This document shows, in pieces, positions 19,860-27,890 of a stretch of DNA of 64,000 nt. Made by a program: the position numbers and the translations under genes. The stretch is from Litorivivens lipolytica (GTDB lineage: Bacteria > Pseudomonadota > Gammaproteobacteria > Pseudomonadales > Spongiibacteraceae). The notes beneath the pieces are model-generated. The model saw only the letters and a list, made by a program, of their open reading frames with translations, had not been told where the DNA came from and ran no database searches. The DNA is taken from positions 186,001 through 250,000 of the forward strand of contig NZ_JACHWY010000002.1 in the NCBI RefSeq assembly GCF_014191715.1. Direction: 5' to 3'. Each line of letters opens with the position of its first letter. Within the stretch, counting starts at the first letter, position 1.

Positions 19860-21542
19860 TTACATTTCCTCCGGCGCGGACACGCCCAACAGGCTCAGAC
19901 CGTTGGCAATAACCTGACGCACCGCTACGGAAAGTGCAAGCCGAGCGTTGCGCAGGGCTTCGTCGTCTTCCAGTACTTTGTTGCTGTTGTAGTAGCTGTG
20001 GAATTCGCCCGCCAGTTCGCGCAGGTAATTGGCAATGGTGTGGGGCTCAAAATTGGCGGCGGCTGTAGCGACCACATCCGGGAAGGCCGACAGGCGTTTC
20101 ATCAGGGCGAGTTCGGCTTCTGCAGACAGTTGATCCAGTGTGTTGCAGCCGCTTTCCACGGACCAGCTCCAACCCTGCGTCGCCAGTTTGCGAATAACAG
20201 AGCACACCCGGGCGTGAGCGTACTGAATGTAGTACACGGGGTTGTCATTGCTCTGGGAAATCGCCAGATCAATATCAAAGGTCAGCTGGGAGCTGGGCGC
20301 GCGAGCGACCAGAAAATAGCGGGTAGCATCGCGGCCCACTTCGTCGATCAAATCGCGCAGGGTGACATAGCTGCCGGCGCGCTTGGAAATTTTTACTTCC
20401 TCGCCGCCGCGCATGACCATGACCATCTGGTGCAGCACGTAGTCGGGCCAGCCTTCAGGGATACCGGCGTTCAGTGCCTGCAAACCGGCGCGTACGCGGG
20501 TAATGGTGCTGTGGTGGTCGGCGCCCTGTTCGTTAATCACGGTTTTAAAACCACGCTGCCACTTGTTGAGGTGGTAGGCCACATCGGGAACAAAGTAGGT
20601 GTAGCCGCCTTCGCGCTTGCGCATAACGCGGTCTTTGTCGTCGCCAAAGTCCGTGGTTTTCAGCCACAGAGCGTCGTCTTTTTCGTAGGTGTAGCCGTTG
20701 GCGATCAGGGTGTTAACCGCTTCTTCGACTTTGCCTTCTTCGTAGAGTGAGGATTCGAGGAAGTAGACATCAAAATCGACGCCGAAGGCTTTCAGGTCGA
20801 GATCCTGTTCCCGGCGCAGGTAGGCCACGGCGAAATCGCGAATGGCTTCAAGATTGTCGGCATCGGCTGCGCCGGTCACGTGTTTGTCTTCGGCGTCGAC
20901 CTTGTCGCCTTTCATATACGACTCGGCGACATCAACGATGTACTGGCCGCGATAACCATCCTCTGGCCATTCCGGGCTGTCCGGGCCAAGGCCCTTGCAG
21001 CGCGCCTGCACGCTCTTTGCGAGGTTGTCGATCTGGGCGCCGGCGTCGTTGTAGTAGAACTCGCGGGTTACATCGTGGCCGGTAGCTTCCAGCAGGCGGC
21101 ACAGGGCATCGCCCACGGCGGCGCCGCGACCGTGGCCCACATGCAAGGGGCCGGTCGGGTTGGCGGATACAAATTCCACCTGTACTTTTTTTCCAGCCGC
21201 GCTGTCGCTGCGGCCGAAACTTTCACCGGCAGCCAGTACAGTATTGATAATGCCGGTGGCGGCGTCGGCATTCAGAAAGAAGTTGATAAAGCCGGGGCCG
21301 GCGATTTCGGTTTTGCTTACGAGATCATTCGCGGGCAGGGCATCGATAATCTGCTGGGCAATGGCGCGCGGGTTGCTGCGCAGCGGTTTGGCCAGCGTCA
21401 TGGCGACGTTGCTGGCAAAATCGCCGTGGCTTTTGTCGCGGGTCTGCTCCACCTGCACCTTGGGTTCGAGGTCTGCGGGCCAGTCGCCGGCTTTCAGGGC
21501 GGCAACGGCTTGCTCGATCAGGGTGACGATCTCTTCCTTCAT
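19860..21542 (-). CDS. argS: arginyl-tRNA synthetase
   Basis: A 560-residue class I aminoacyl-tRNA synthetase that charges tRNA-Arg. The N-terminal Add1 domain has [13 protein letters not shown]. The HIGH motif is HVGHGRG within [21 protein letters not shown], and the KMSKS-like loop is [10 protein letters not shown]. The all-alpha anticodon-binding domain ends [12 protein letters not shown], the usual ArgS terminus. Length is within the family range. The next gene (SPOR) begins within one base of its stop. Confidence 0.98.
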   Translation of the reverse strand: MKEEIVTLIEQAVAALKAGDWPADLEPKVQVEQTRDKSHGDFASNVAMTLAKPLRSNPRAIAQQIIDALPANDLVSKTEIAGPGFINFFLNADAATGIINTVLAAGESFGRSDSAAGKKVQVEFVSANPTGPLHVGHGRGAAVGDALCRLLEATGHDVTREFYYNDAGAQIDNLAKSVQARCKGLGPDSPEWPEDGYRGQYIVDVAESYMKGDKVDAEDKHVTGAADADNLEAIRDFAVAYLRREQDLDLKAFGVDFDVYFLESSLYEEGKVEEAVNTLIANGYTYEKDDALWLKTTDFGDDKDRVMRKREGGYTYFVPDVAYHLNKWQRGFKTVINEQGADHHSTITRVRAGLQALNAGIPEGWPDYVLHQMVMVMRGGEEVKISKRAGSYVTLRDLIDEVGRDATRYFLVARAPSSQLTFDIDLAISQSNDNPVYYIQYAHARVCSVIRKLATQGWSWSVESGCNTLDQLSAEAELALMKRLSAFPDVVATAAANFEPHTIANYLRELAGEFHSYYNSNKVLEDDEALRNARLALSVAVRQVIANGLSLLGVSAPEEM

Positions 21543-21643
21543 GGCGGGTGGAAAACTCCTGCGTGTACTGTATTTGCAATTTTGGGTGCAGCTGAATTGT
21601 GTGCTGCTATAAGAGGGCCGGTATTATCCCTGTTTCGCGGTTG

Positions 21644-21663
21644 CCCTGCCAGCGCTGGCAGGG
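21644..21663. repeat. 20-base perfect palindrome between priA and argS
   Basis: CCCTGCCAGCGCTGGCAGGG is self-complementary throughout. It lies 23 bases after the priA stop and about 100 bases before the argS start (both minus strand). There is no T-tract on either side, so it is not a standard terminator; an attenuator or protein-binding site is possible. Confidence 0.6.
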
Positions 21664-21686
21664 GCGGACGTCACACTCCACAGCCC

Positions 21687-23864
21687 TTAAAACCACTCCA
21701 GCGGGTCGACGTCGATGGTCCAGCGTAGGGCAAAGCCCGGTTTTAGGGGCTCAGCGGCCCGGCGGGCGCGGTTGAGCAGGGCATGGAGCTGCTTTCTGTC
21801 CTGCGCAATCAGAATCAGGGAGCAGCGGTAGCGATTGGCCTTACGGGTAATCGGTGCGGGCAGGGGGCCGAGGAACTGGTTGCCGTTGCCGGGCATGCCG
21901 GTGTCGCGTCTGACGGCCTGCAGAAAGCGGTCGCAAGCCTCCAGCGCATTGGCTTCAGCGCGAATCACAGCGGTGAAGCTGCAGGGCGGCAGGCCGAGTT
22001 GCTTGCGCTCGGCCAGCAAGCGCTCGGCAAAGGGGCTGTAGTCCTGTTTTAACAGTGTCGCCAGAATAGGGTGATCCGGGGCGTGAGTTTGAATCAATAC
22101 GGTGCCGGGGCGCTCGGCCCGTCCGGCGCGGCCCGCCACCTGAGTCAGTAATTGGCCGGCCCGTTCCGCACCGCGAAAGTCGGGGCTGAACAGTCCGCCG
22201 TCTATATCCAGCATCACCACCAAGGTTACCAGCGGAAAGTGATGGCCCTTGGCCAGCATTTGGGTTCCTACGAGGATGCAGGGTTTGCCTTCGTTAACCG
22301 TGCTGACCAGTTCGCTCATGGCGCTTTTGCCACCGGTGGTATCGCGATCGATGCGAATGACCTGAGTGTCCGGAAAGGCGCCTTTCAATGTTTGCTCCAG
22401 ACGCTCGGTACCGGGGCCTTTGAAGGTCAGGCTGTGATTCTCGCAATCGGGGCAGACGTCCGGCAGCGGCTTGTAAGCATCGCAGTGGTGGCAGCGCAAC
22501 TGGCGGCGACCAAAGTGCACGGTCATGCTTACATCGCAGTGATCGCACTGCCCCACCCAGCCGCAGGTGTGGCATTGCAGCAGCGGCGAAAATCCGCGGC
22601 GGTTGAGAAAGACCAGCGCCTGCTCGCCTTTGCCCAGCGTTTCACCAATCGCCGTCAGGCTGTCTGGCGCCAGGCCGTTATTCAATTCGCTGTTGCGAAT
22701 ATCCAGCAACTTGATGGTCGGAGGCTGGGCGCCGCCGGCGCGCTCGTTTAGCAGCAGGTGGCGATATTTGTTCTGCTGCACATTGTGCAAACTTTCCAGG
22801 CTGGGCGTGGCGCTGCCCAGCACCACTGGACAGTGGTGGTCGGCGGCACGTTTGACGGCAATATCGCGGGCGGAATAGCGAAAGCCGTCTTGCTGCTTGT
22901 AAGAGGGATCGTGTTCCTCGTCGATAATAATCAGGCCGAGTGAATTGAAGGGCGTAAACACCGCAGAGCGGGTGCCGATCACCACTGAGCAATCACCGCG
23001 TCCGGCCCGCTGCCAGTCCGACAGGCGCTCGCCGTCTGCCAGACCTGAGTGCAGCACGCTCACCTGGGCTGGAAAGCGGGCTTCAAAGCGGCGCAGGGTT
23101 TGCGGGGTCAGGCCGATTTCCGGCACCAGTACCAGCGCCTGTTTGCCTTGCTTGACGCAGTGTTCGATGGCTTGCAGGTAGACTTCGGTTTTGCCGCTGC
23201 CCGTTACACCCTGCAGCAAAAAGGGCTGAAATTTGCCCGCGTGGGCAGCGATGCTCTCCACCGCGTGCTGTTGTTCGGGGTTGAGCGTCTTGCCCTCGGC
23301 AATGGTGACCGGCATGGCGGCGGCATCGCCCGCCTCAATAAAACCCTTGTCGACCAGTGCCTTGATTTGTGGGTAATCGAAACCATTTTGCTTCAGGGTG
23401 CTGCGGCTGGCGGCCTGCTGATGGCTGAGCCAGTCGAGCAGTTCTGCCTGCTTTCGGGCGCGGCCCAGACTATCGCTGGCGAGGGCCTCACGACCGGCCT
23501 CGGTTAAGCGGTAGTGCGGTTCCATCTGATCGCGGGCGGGTTTTTCCTTGCGCAGGCGCACCGGCAGCATTTGCTGCAGCACTTCCCCAATAGGGTGGTG
23601 GTAGTAGTTGGAGGCCCACTGGGCCAGGGCCAGCAAGTCCTTGCCGAGGGTCGGCTGGGTGTCCAGTAGTTCGATGGCGGGCTTCAGCTTGGCGTGATCA
23701 ACCTGGGTTTCGTTTTTACAGCCAAGCACCACCGCCACCAGACGGCGGTTGCCAAAGGGCACCAGCACGCGCATACCGGGCTCTGCAGCGGTTATTCCGC
23801 TGGGGGGCAGGTAGTCGAAACTGCGGCGCAGGGGGCAGGGAACGGCGACATCAAGAATCAGCAT
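21687..23864 (-). CDS. priA: primosomal replication restart helicase PriA
   Basis: A 725-residue superfamily 2 DNA helicase that reloads the replisome at repaired forks. The N-terminal 3'-DNA-binding domain starts LDVAVPCPLRRSFDYLPP. The helicase lobe has Walker A GVTGSGKTEVY and DEEHD. The paired zinc sites are visible (CHTCGWVGQCDHC, CHHC, CPDC), as are motifs V-VI (QMLAKGHHFPLVTLV, QVAGRAGRAERPG). Length matches the family. It is divergent from rpmE. Confidence 0.98.
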   Translation of the reverse strand: MLILDVAVPCPLRRSFDYLPPSGITAAEPGMRVLVPFGNRRLVAVVLGCKNETQVDHAKLKPAIELLDTQPTLGKDLLALAQWASNYYHHPIGEVLQQMLPVRLRKEKPARDQMEPHYRLTEAGREALASDSLGRARKQAELLDWLSHQQAASRSTLKQNGFDYPQIKALVDKGFIEAGDAAAMPVTIAEGKTLNPEQQHAVESIAAHAGKFQPFLLQGVTGSGKTEVYLQAIEHCVKQGKQALVLVPEIGLTPQTLRRFEARFPAQVSVLHSGLADGERLSDWQRAGRGDCSVVIGTRSAVFTPFNSLGLIIIDEEHDPSYKQQDGFRYSARDIAVKRAADHHCPVVLGSATPSLESLHNVQQNKYRHLLLNERAGGAQPPTIKLLDIRNSELNNGLAPDSLTAIGETLGKGEQALVFLNRRGFSPLLQCHTCGWVGQCDHCDVSMTVHFGRRQLRCHHCDAYKPLPDVCPDCENHSLTFKGPGTERLEQTLKGAFPDTQVIRIDRDTTGGKSAMSELVSTVNEGKPCILVGTQMLAKGHHFPLVTLVVMLDIDGGLFSPDFRGAERAGQLLTQVAGRAGRAERPGTVLIQTHAPDHPILATLLKQDYSPFAERLLAERKQLGLPPCSFTAVIRAEANALEACDRFLQAVRRDTGMPGNGNQFLGPLPAPITRKANRYRCSLILIAQDRKQLHALLNRARRAAEPLKPGFALRWTIDVDPLEWF

Positions 23865-23916
23865 CGGCGAATTATATAGAAAGCCTTGGCAAAATCAGTA
23901 GACACGGGCTTTTCGG

Positions 23917-23944
23917 TTGATTATTGGCCAACTTCTGGTAAGAT
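23917..23944 (+). promoter_or_regulatory. candidate sigma70 promoter of rpmE
   Basis: TTGATT (23917-23922), a 16-base spacer and TAAGAT (23939-23944) give a predicted leader of roughly 110 bases before the rpmE ATG. Confidence 0.5.
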
Positions 23945-24063
23945 TCGCCGCCTGTTTCGCCCCCGGCCTTATTCCAAAAGACGGCTTGGGACGGTTTTAT
24001 TGACTGATGACCTGCACGGTGCCTGGCAAGAGATCAGGTGGCGGTGCACGAGAGGACCCCATC

Positions 24064-24285
24064 ATGCGTGCGGATATTCATCCCAAGTACGAAGAAATTA
24101 CAGCGACTTGCAGCTGTGGCAACGTGATCAAGACCCGTTCCACCCTGTGTCAGGACATGCACCTCGACGTATGTGCAAAGTGTCACCCGTTTTACACCGG
24201 TACCCAGAAGATGATGGACACCGGCGGCCGTGTTGATCGCTTCCGCAAGCGTTTCGGCGCACGTGGTGGTGCCAAGAAAGCCTAA
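24064..24285 (+). CDS. rpmE: 50S ribosomal protein L31
   Basis: A 73-residue ribosomal protein L31 of the zinc-binding (C+) type: TCSCGN and [10 protein letters not shown] supply the four-cysteine site. A basic C-terminal tail ([16 protein letters not shown]) is typical. The ATG at 24064 follows GAGAGGA and matches the family N-terminus ([11 protein letters not shown]). An upstream in-frame start at 24007 would add residues foreign to L31. The stop codon lies inside a terminator hairpin. Confidence 0.98.
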   Translation: MRADIHPKYEEITATCSCGNVIKTRSTLCQDMHLDVCAKCHPFYTGTQKMMDTGGRVDRFRKRFGARGGAKKA

Positions 24286-24296
24286 CAGGCTTTTTT
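24277..24296 (+). terminator. rho-independent terminator overlapping rpmE stop and nuclease leader
   Basis: AAAGCCT-AAC-AGGCTTT makes a seven-base-pair stem with a three-base loop and continues into six Ts. The rpmE TAA (24283-24285) spans the stem-loop junction, and the ATG of the next gene comes three bases after the T-tract. Confidence 0.8.
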
Positions 24297-24298
24297 GT

Positions 24299-25114
24299 AT
24301 GAATAAGAAAGCGCCCGGCCAACTCTGGCTGGGCGTTTTTGTTTGTGCCTTTCTCTTTCTGGGCCAGCTCTCTCTGGCGATGGCCGCGCCCGGTCGGGCC
24401 CTTTGTTCCCCTCCTGCCAATCTCGAAGCTGCCCGACTCGACAGTGTGGTCGATGGCGATACCCTGCGCCTGACCGATGGTCGAATGGTGCGCCTGATCG
24501 GTGTGAATACCCCGGAAATAGGCCGCGATGGCAAGCCCCATGAGCCTTTTGCTGTAGAAGCCGCCAAAGCCGTAGAGCGTTTTCTAGGGCGTGACCTGTT
24601 GCTGGCGGTTGGGCAGGAAGCGACTGATCGTCACGGCCGCACGCTGGCGGCGGTATATCGTGCCCGGGATCGCGGCCACTTAGGGGAATACCTATTGTTA
24701 CAGGGGCTGGGCTGGCACATAGTCGTGCCGCCCAATGTGTCGGATCTGAGCTGTCTGCAACAAGCTGAGGGCGAGGCTCGCAAACGCCGTCGCGGTGTCT
24801 GGAATGAGGTCGCTCCGCTGCTGAAGGCGAGCGAGCTGGACAAACGCCACCGGGGCTTCCAGCGCGTGACCGGAACGGTAAGTCGCGTTGACTCCAGTCG
24901 CAGCGCCATTTGGGTGGAAATTGACCGGAATCTGTCGCTGCGCCTCAGCAAGCGCGATTTGCCCTGGTTTTCTGGCATCGACATCGAATCATTGGCGGGT
25001 GAGAAGTTGACGGTGCGTGGATGGTTGATTTATAGAAGTGGTCACAACCCGCGCTATCCTGCGCACATGATGTCGCTGCGTCATCCGGCGATGTTGGAAC
25101 TGGATAAGGACTGA
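24299..25114 (+). CDS. exported thermonuclease-family (SNase-like) protein
   Basis: A 271-residue protein with a signal peptide (hydrophobic stretch ending AMAAPG). A staphylococcal-nuclease-like OB-fold domain spans about residues 45-165: SVVDGDTLRL, the catalytic Arg/Glu in RLIGVNTPEIG, and the second Arg in TDRHGRTLAAVY. The C-terminal 85 residues (from FQRVTGTVSRVDSS) look like a second small OB-type domain. It probably cleaves DNA or RNA outside the cytoplasm. The ATG at 24299 is preceded only by a weak AGG within the rpmE terminator, so expression from the rpmE promoter would need terminator read-through. The serine hydrolase gene starts two bases after its stop. Confidence 0.82.
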   Translation: MNKKAPGQLWLGVFVCAFLFLGQLSLAMAAPGRALCSPPANLEAARLDSVVDGDTLRLTDGRMVRLIGVNTPEIGRDGKPHEPFAVEAAKAVERFLGRDLLLAVGQEATDRHGRTLAAVYRARDRGHLGEYLLLQGLGWHIVVPPNVSDLSCLQQAEGEARKRRRGVWNEVAPLLKASELDKRHRGFQRVTGTVSRVDSSRSAIWVEIDRNLSLRLSKRDLPWFSGIDIESLAGEKLTVRGWLIYRSGHNPRYPAHMMSLRHPAMLELDKD

Positions 25115-25116
25115 AT

Positions 25117-26436
25117 ATGCTGTTGGCCCGTAAAAAGAAGTTGCTGCAGGCACTGGAACGCAAAATTTTTCGCGGTTTTGTGGTTCCGGAAGACCTCGCG
25201 CCCCTGACGGATATTGATCCGAAAGAATCCAAGGCAACAGCAAAAAGCGGCGTTTCTCCCGAGGATGTCGAAGGCATCTGGTCAGCGGTAGAAAGTTTCT
25301 ACCGACGCAGTGCGCATCCTTTTGTGTCGGTCTGTATCCGCCGTCACGGCGAAATGATCATGAATCGCTCGCTGGGTTACGTGACGGGCGCAATGGGCGA
25401 GTGTGAGCCGGTGGTGGGCAGTCTCGATACGCCGGTGTGCCTGTTTTCGTCTTCAAAAGCCGTATCGGCCATGCTGATTCACAAGCTGGCGGAGGAGCGT
25501 CATATAGACCTGCTGACGCCGGTCAGTTATTACATTCCCGAGTTCGCCGCCGGCGGCAAGGCCAATATCACCGTACACGATTTGCTATGCCATCGTGCCG
25601 GGGTGCCGGGCATTGCGCCGGACGTGCCGCGTGATGTGCTTTACGATCCCGAAGAGGCCCTGCGCCATATCTGCGAGATGGAAACCCTGCACAGCGATGG
25701 CCGAGTCTCGGCCTACCACGCGGTGACTGGCGGGTTTGTGATGGCCAAACTGGTGGAGGTCACGACCGGCATGACCATTCAGCAGTATCTGGACAAGGTG
25801 TTTCGTCAGCCGCTGGGCATGAAGTACTTCACCTACGGTATTGATGAAAAACTCCAGCCGACCGTGGCGCGGCACTACGAAACCGGCCTCAAAAATCCCA
25901 AGCCCATCGAGAATGTGCTGACCAATGTGCTGGGTGCTACTGTGTCTGAGGCCATAGAGATTTCCAACAGCCCCGAATTTATGTCGTCGGTGATCCCCTC
26001 GGGCAATATTTATGCAACCGCCGAAGAAGCCTGTCGTTTCTTCCAGATGATGCTGCAGCGCGGCGAGTGGGATGGCCAGCGCGTACTGGACCCGGTCACC
26101 GTGCTGCGCGGTACCCGCGAGGTGGGTGGTGCCCGCTTCGACAAGTCGCTGATGCTGCCCATGCGCTACAGTGCCGGCATGATGCTGGGCGGCAAGCCGG
26201 CCGGCTTGTATGGGGTGGATACCCACCACGCTTACGGGCATCTCGGTTTCACCAATATCCTGTGCTGGGCTGATCCGCAGCGGGATCTGTCGGCTTCAAT
26301 TGTTACCAGTGGCAAGCCGGTGATTGGTAGCCACATCGTGCCACTGCTGTTCAGCGTATTGAACAGCATCAACAAGGCCTGCGAGCCCTGTGTGGATGGT
26401 CTCTATGAGCTGCCTCAGTACCGGCCGGCAAGTTGA
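25117..26436 (+). CDS. beta-lactamase-family serine hydrolase (esterase EstB/class C-like)
   Basis: A 439-residue serine hydrolase of the class C beta-lactamase/penicillin-binding fold. Nucleophile motif SxxK is SSSK in LFSSSKAVSAMLI, the YxN-equivalent is YHAV in VSAYHAVTGG, and the third motif is HLG in YGHLGFTNI. There is no signal peptide, so a cytoplasmic esterase/lipase-type activity is more likely than antibiotic hydrolysis. It follows the nuclease gene by two bases and is probably translationally coupled; a functional relation between them is not obvious. Two hairpins lie downstream. Confidence 0.85.
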   Translation: MLLARKKKLLQALERKIFRGFVVPEDLAPLTDIDPKESKATAKSGVSPEDVEGIWSAVESFYRRSAHPFVSVCIRRHGEMIMNRSLGYVTGAMGECEPVVGSLDTPVCLFSSSKAVSAMLIHKLAEERHIDLLTPVSYYIPEFAAGGKANITVHDLLCHRAGVPGIAPDVPRDVLYDPEEALRHICEMETLHSDGRVSAYHAVTGGFVMAKLVEVTTGMTIQQYLDKVFRQPLGMKYFTYGIDEKLQPTVARHYETGLKNPKPIENVLTNVLGATVSEAIEISNSPEFMSSVIPSGNIYATAEEACRFFQMMLQRGEWDGQRVLDPVTVLRGTREVGGARFDKSLMLPMRYSAGMMLGGKPAGLYGVDTHHAYGHLGFTNILCWADPQRDLSASIVTSGKPVIGSHIVPLLFSVLNSINKACEPCVDGLYELPQYRPAS

Positions 26437-26443
26437 CTCTGCT

Positions 26444-26470
26444 GCCTTTGCACCGGGCCTGTGCAAAGGC
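26444..26470. repeat. perfect hairpin after serine hydrolase gene
   Basis: GCCTTTGCAC and GTGCAAAGGC form a ten-base-pair stem around a seven-base loop, eight bases after the stop. No T-run follows directly. Confidence 0.55.
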
Positions 26471-26516
26471 TTGAAGTATTCACAGTAAACACCCTGAATA
26501 TGCGCCAAATGTGATA

Positions 26517-26556
26517 AAAAGCGGCTCCGGGCGCCCTTGAGGCGCCCTTCGCTTTT
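26517..26556 (+). terminator. long imperfect hairpin, probable terminator before malic enzyme
   Basis: AAAAGCG...GGGCGCC-CTTGA-GGCGCCC...CGCTTTT: an outer A/T-flanked stem and an inner seven-base-pair GC stem. It resembles a bidirectional rho-independent terminator. Confidence 0.6.
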
Positions 26557-26610
26557 CTATATGCTTCTGCGCCACTTTATCGGTATTACAAGCATCCGGA
26601 CCCCAAGCAA

Positions 26611-27855
26611 ATGTCTGAGGAATTCAAGCGCGCTGCGCTGGCGTATCACGCCGAACCGACGCCGGGCAAAATCGGCGTTCAGCTCACCAAACCTGCGGAA
26701 ACCCAGAGGGATCTGTCTCTGGCGTACAGCCCGGGTGTGGCCGAGCCGGTGCGGGAGATCGCGCGCGATCCTCAGCTGGCCTACAAATACACTGCCAAAG
26801 GTAATCTGGTAGCGGTTATTTCCGACGGCAGCGCCATTCTGGGCCTCGGTGATCTGGGTCCGCTGGCCAGCAAACCAGTAATGGAAGGCAAGGCCCTGCT
26901 GTTCAAGCGCTTTGCCAACGTGGATTCCATCGACATTGAGGTGAATGCCGAGGATTCTCAGGCCTTTATCGATACCGTAGTGCGCATTGCTGACACCTTC
27001 GGCGGTATCAACCTTGAAGACATCAAGGCGCCTCAATGTTTTGAGATTGAGCGTATTCTGATTGAGCAGTGCAATATTCCGGTATTTCATGACGACCAGC
27101 ACGGTACCGCCATTGTGACCGCCGCCGGGATGCTGAACGCGCTGGAAATTCAGGGCAAAACCATTGAGGAGGCAAAAATTGTCTGCCTCGGCGCGGGTTC
27201 AGCCGCCATTGCCTGTATGAAGCTCCTGATTGCTCTCGGTGCCCAGTACAAAAACATTTTCATGATCGACCGTCGCGGTGTGATTTACCCCGGCCGCGAA
27301 GGTCTGAACGAGTACAAAGAAGAGTTTGAAAACGACACCGACGCGCGCACACTGGCAGATGCCATGGTGGGTGCCGATGTCTTTGTGGGCTTGTCTGGCC
27401 CGGATCTTGTGAGCGAAGAAATGCTCATGTCGATGGCGCCCAAGGCCATCATTTTTGCCTGCTCCAATCCGGATCCGGAAATCAAGCCGGAGCTGGCCCA
27501 CGCCCTGCGCGATGACCTGATTGTGGCCACCGGTCGTTCCGATTACCCCAATCAGGTGAATAACGTGTTGGGCTTCCCCTTCATTTTCCGTGGCGCACTG
27601 GATGTACGCGCGCGTCGTATCAACGAAGAAATGAAAGTGGCAGCGGTGCATGCTATTCGCGAACTGGCCAAAGAGCCCGTGCCGCAAAAAGTTATCGATG
27701 CCTGCGGCTGCGGTAATCTGGAATTCGGCCCCAACTACATCATTCCCAAGCCGGTGGATGCTCGCCTGCTGAGTCGGGTGCCGGCTGCCGTTGCTCAAGC
27801 GGCCGTGGATTCCGGTGTCGCCCAGTTGCCGTATCCGGAGCATTACCCTCTGTAG
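26611..27855 (+). CDS. malate dehydrogenase (decarboxylating), malic enzyme, short form
   Basis: A 414-residue malic enzyme that converts malate to pyruvate and CO2 with NAD(P)+. The N-terminal domain has [39 protein letters not shown] and the catalytic Lys in [13 protein letters not shown]. Metal ligands are in [12 protein letters not shown] and FHDDQHGTA. The NAD-binding domain has the dinucleotide loop [11 protein letters not shown]. It lacks the phosphotransacetylase-like C-terminal domain of MaeB, so it is the short bacterial form. The ribosome binding site is weak. It converges with the GGDEF/EAL gene. Confidence 0.95.
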   Translation: MSEEFKRAALAYHAEPTPGKIGVQLTKPAETQRDLSLAYSPGVAEPVREIARDPQLAYKYTAKGNLVAVISDGSAILGLGDLGPLASKPVMEGKALLFKRFANVDSIDIEVNAEDSQAFIDTVVRIADTFGGINLEDIKAPQCFEIERILIEQCNIPVFHDDQHGTAIVTAAGMLNALEIQGKTIEEAKIVCLGAGSAAIACMKLLIALGAQYKNIFMIDRRGVIYPGREGLNEYKEEFENDTDARTLADAMVGADVFVGLSGPDLVSEEMLMSMAPKAIIFACSNPDPEIKPELAHALRDDLIVATGRSDYPNQVNNVLGFPFIFRGALDVRARRINEEMKVAAVHAIRELAKEPVPQKVIDACGCGNLEFGPNYIIPKPVDARLLSRVPAAVAQAAVDSGVAQLPYPEHYPL

Positions 27856-27890
27856 TGATTCTGCGTGTCGCGACTCGCGGCAGTAGCGCC

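Noticed and set aside
19422-20750. 442-residue plus-strand open frame across the SPOR gene and argS
   Set aside because: Antisense shadow; argS motifs are complete on the other strand.
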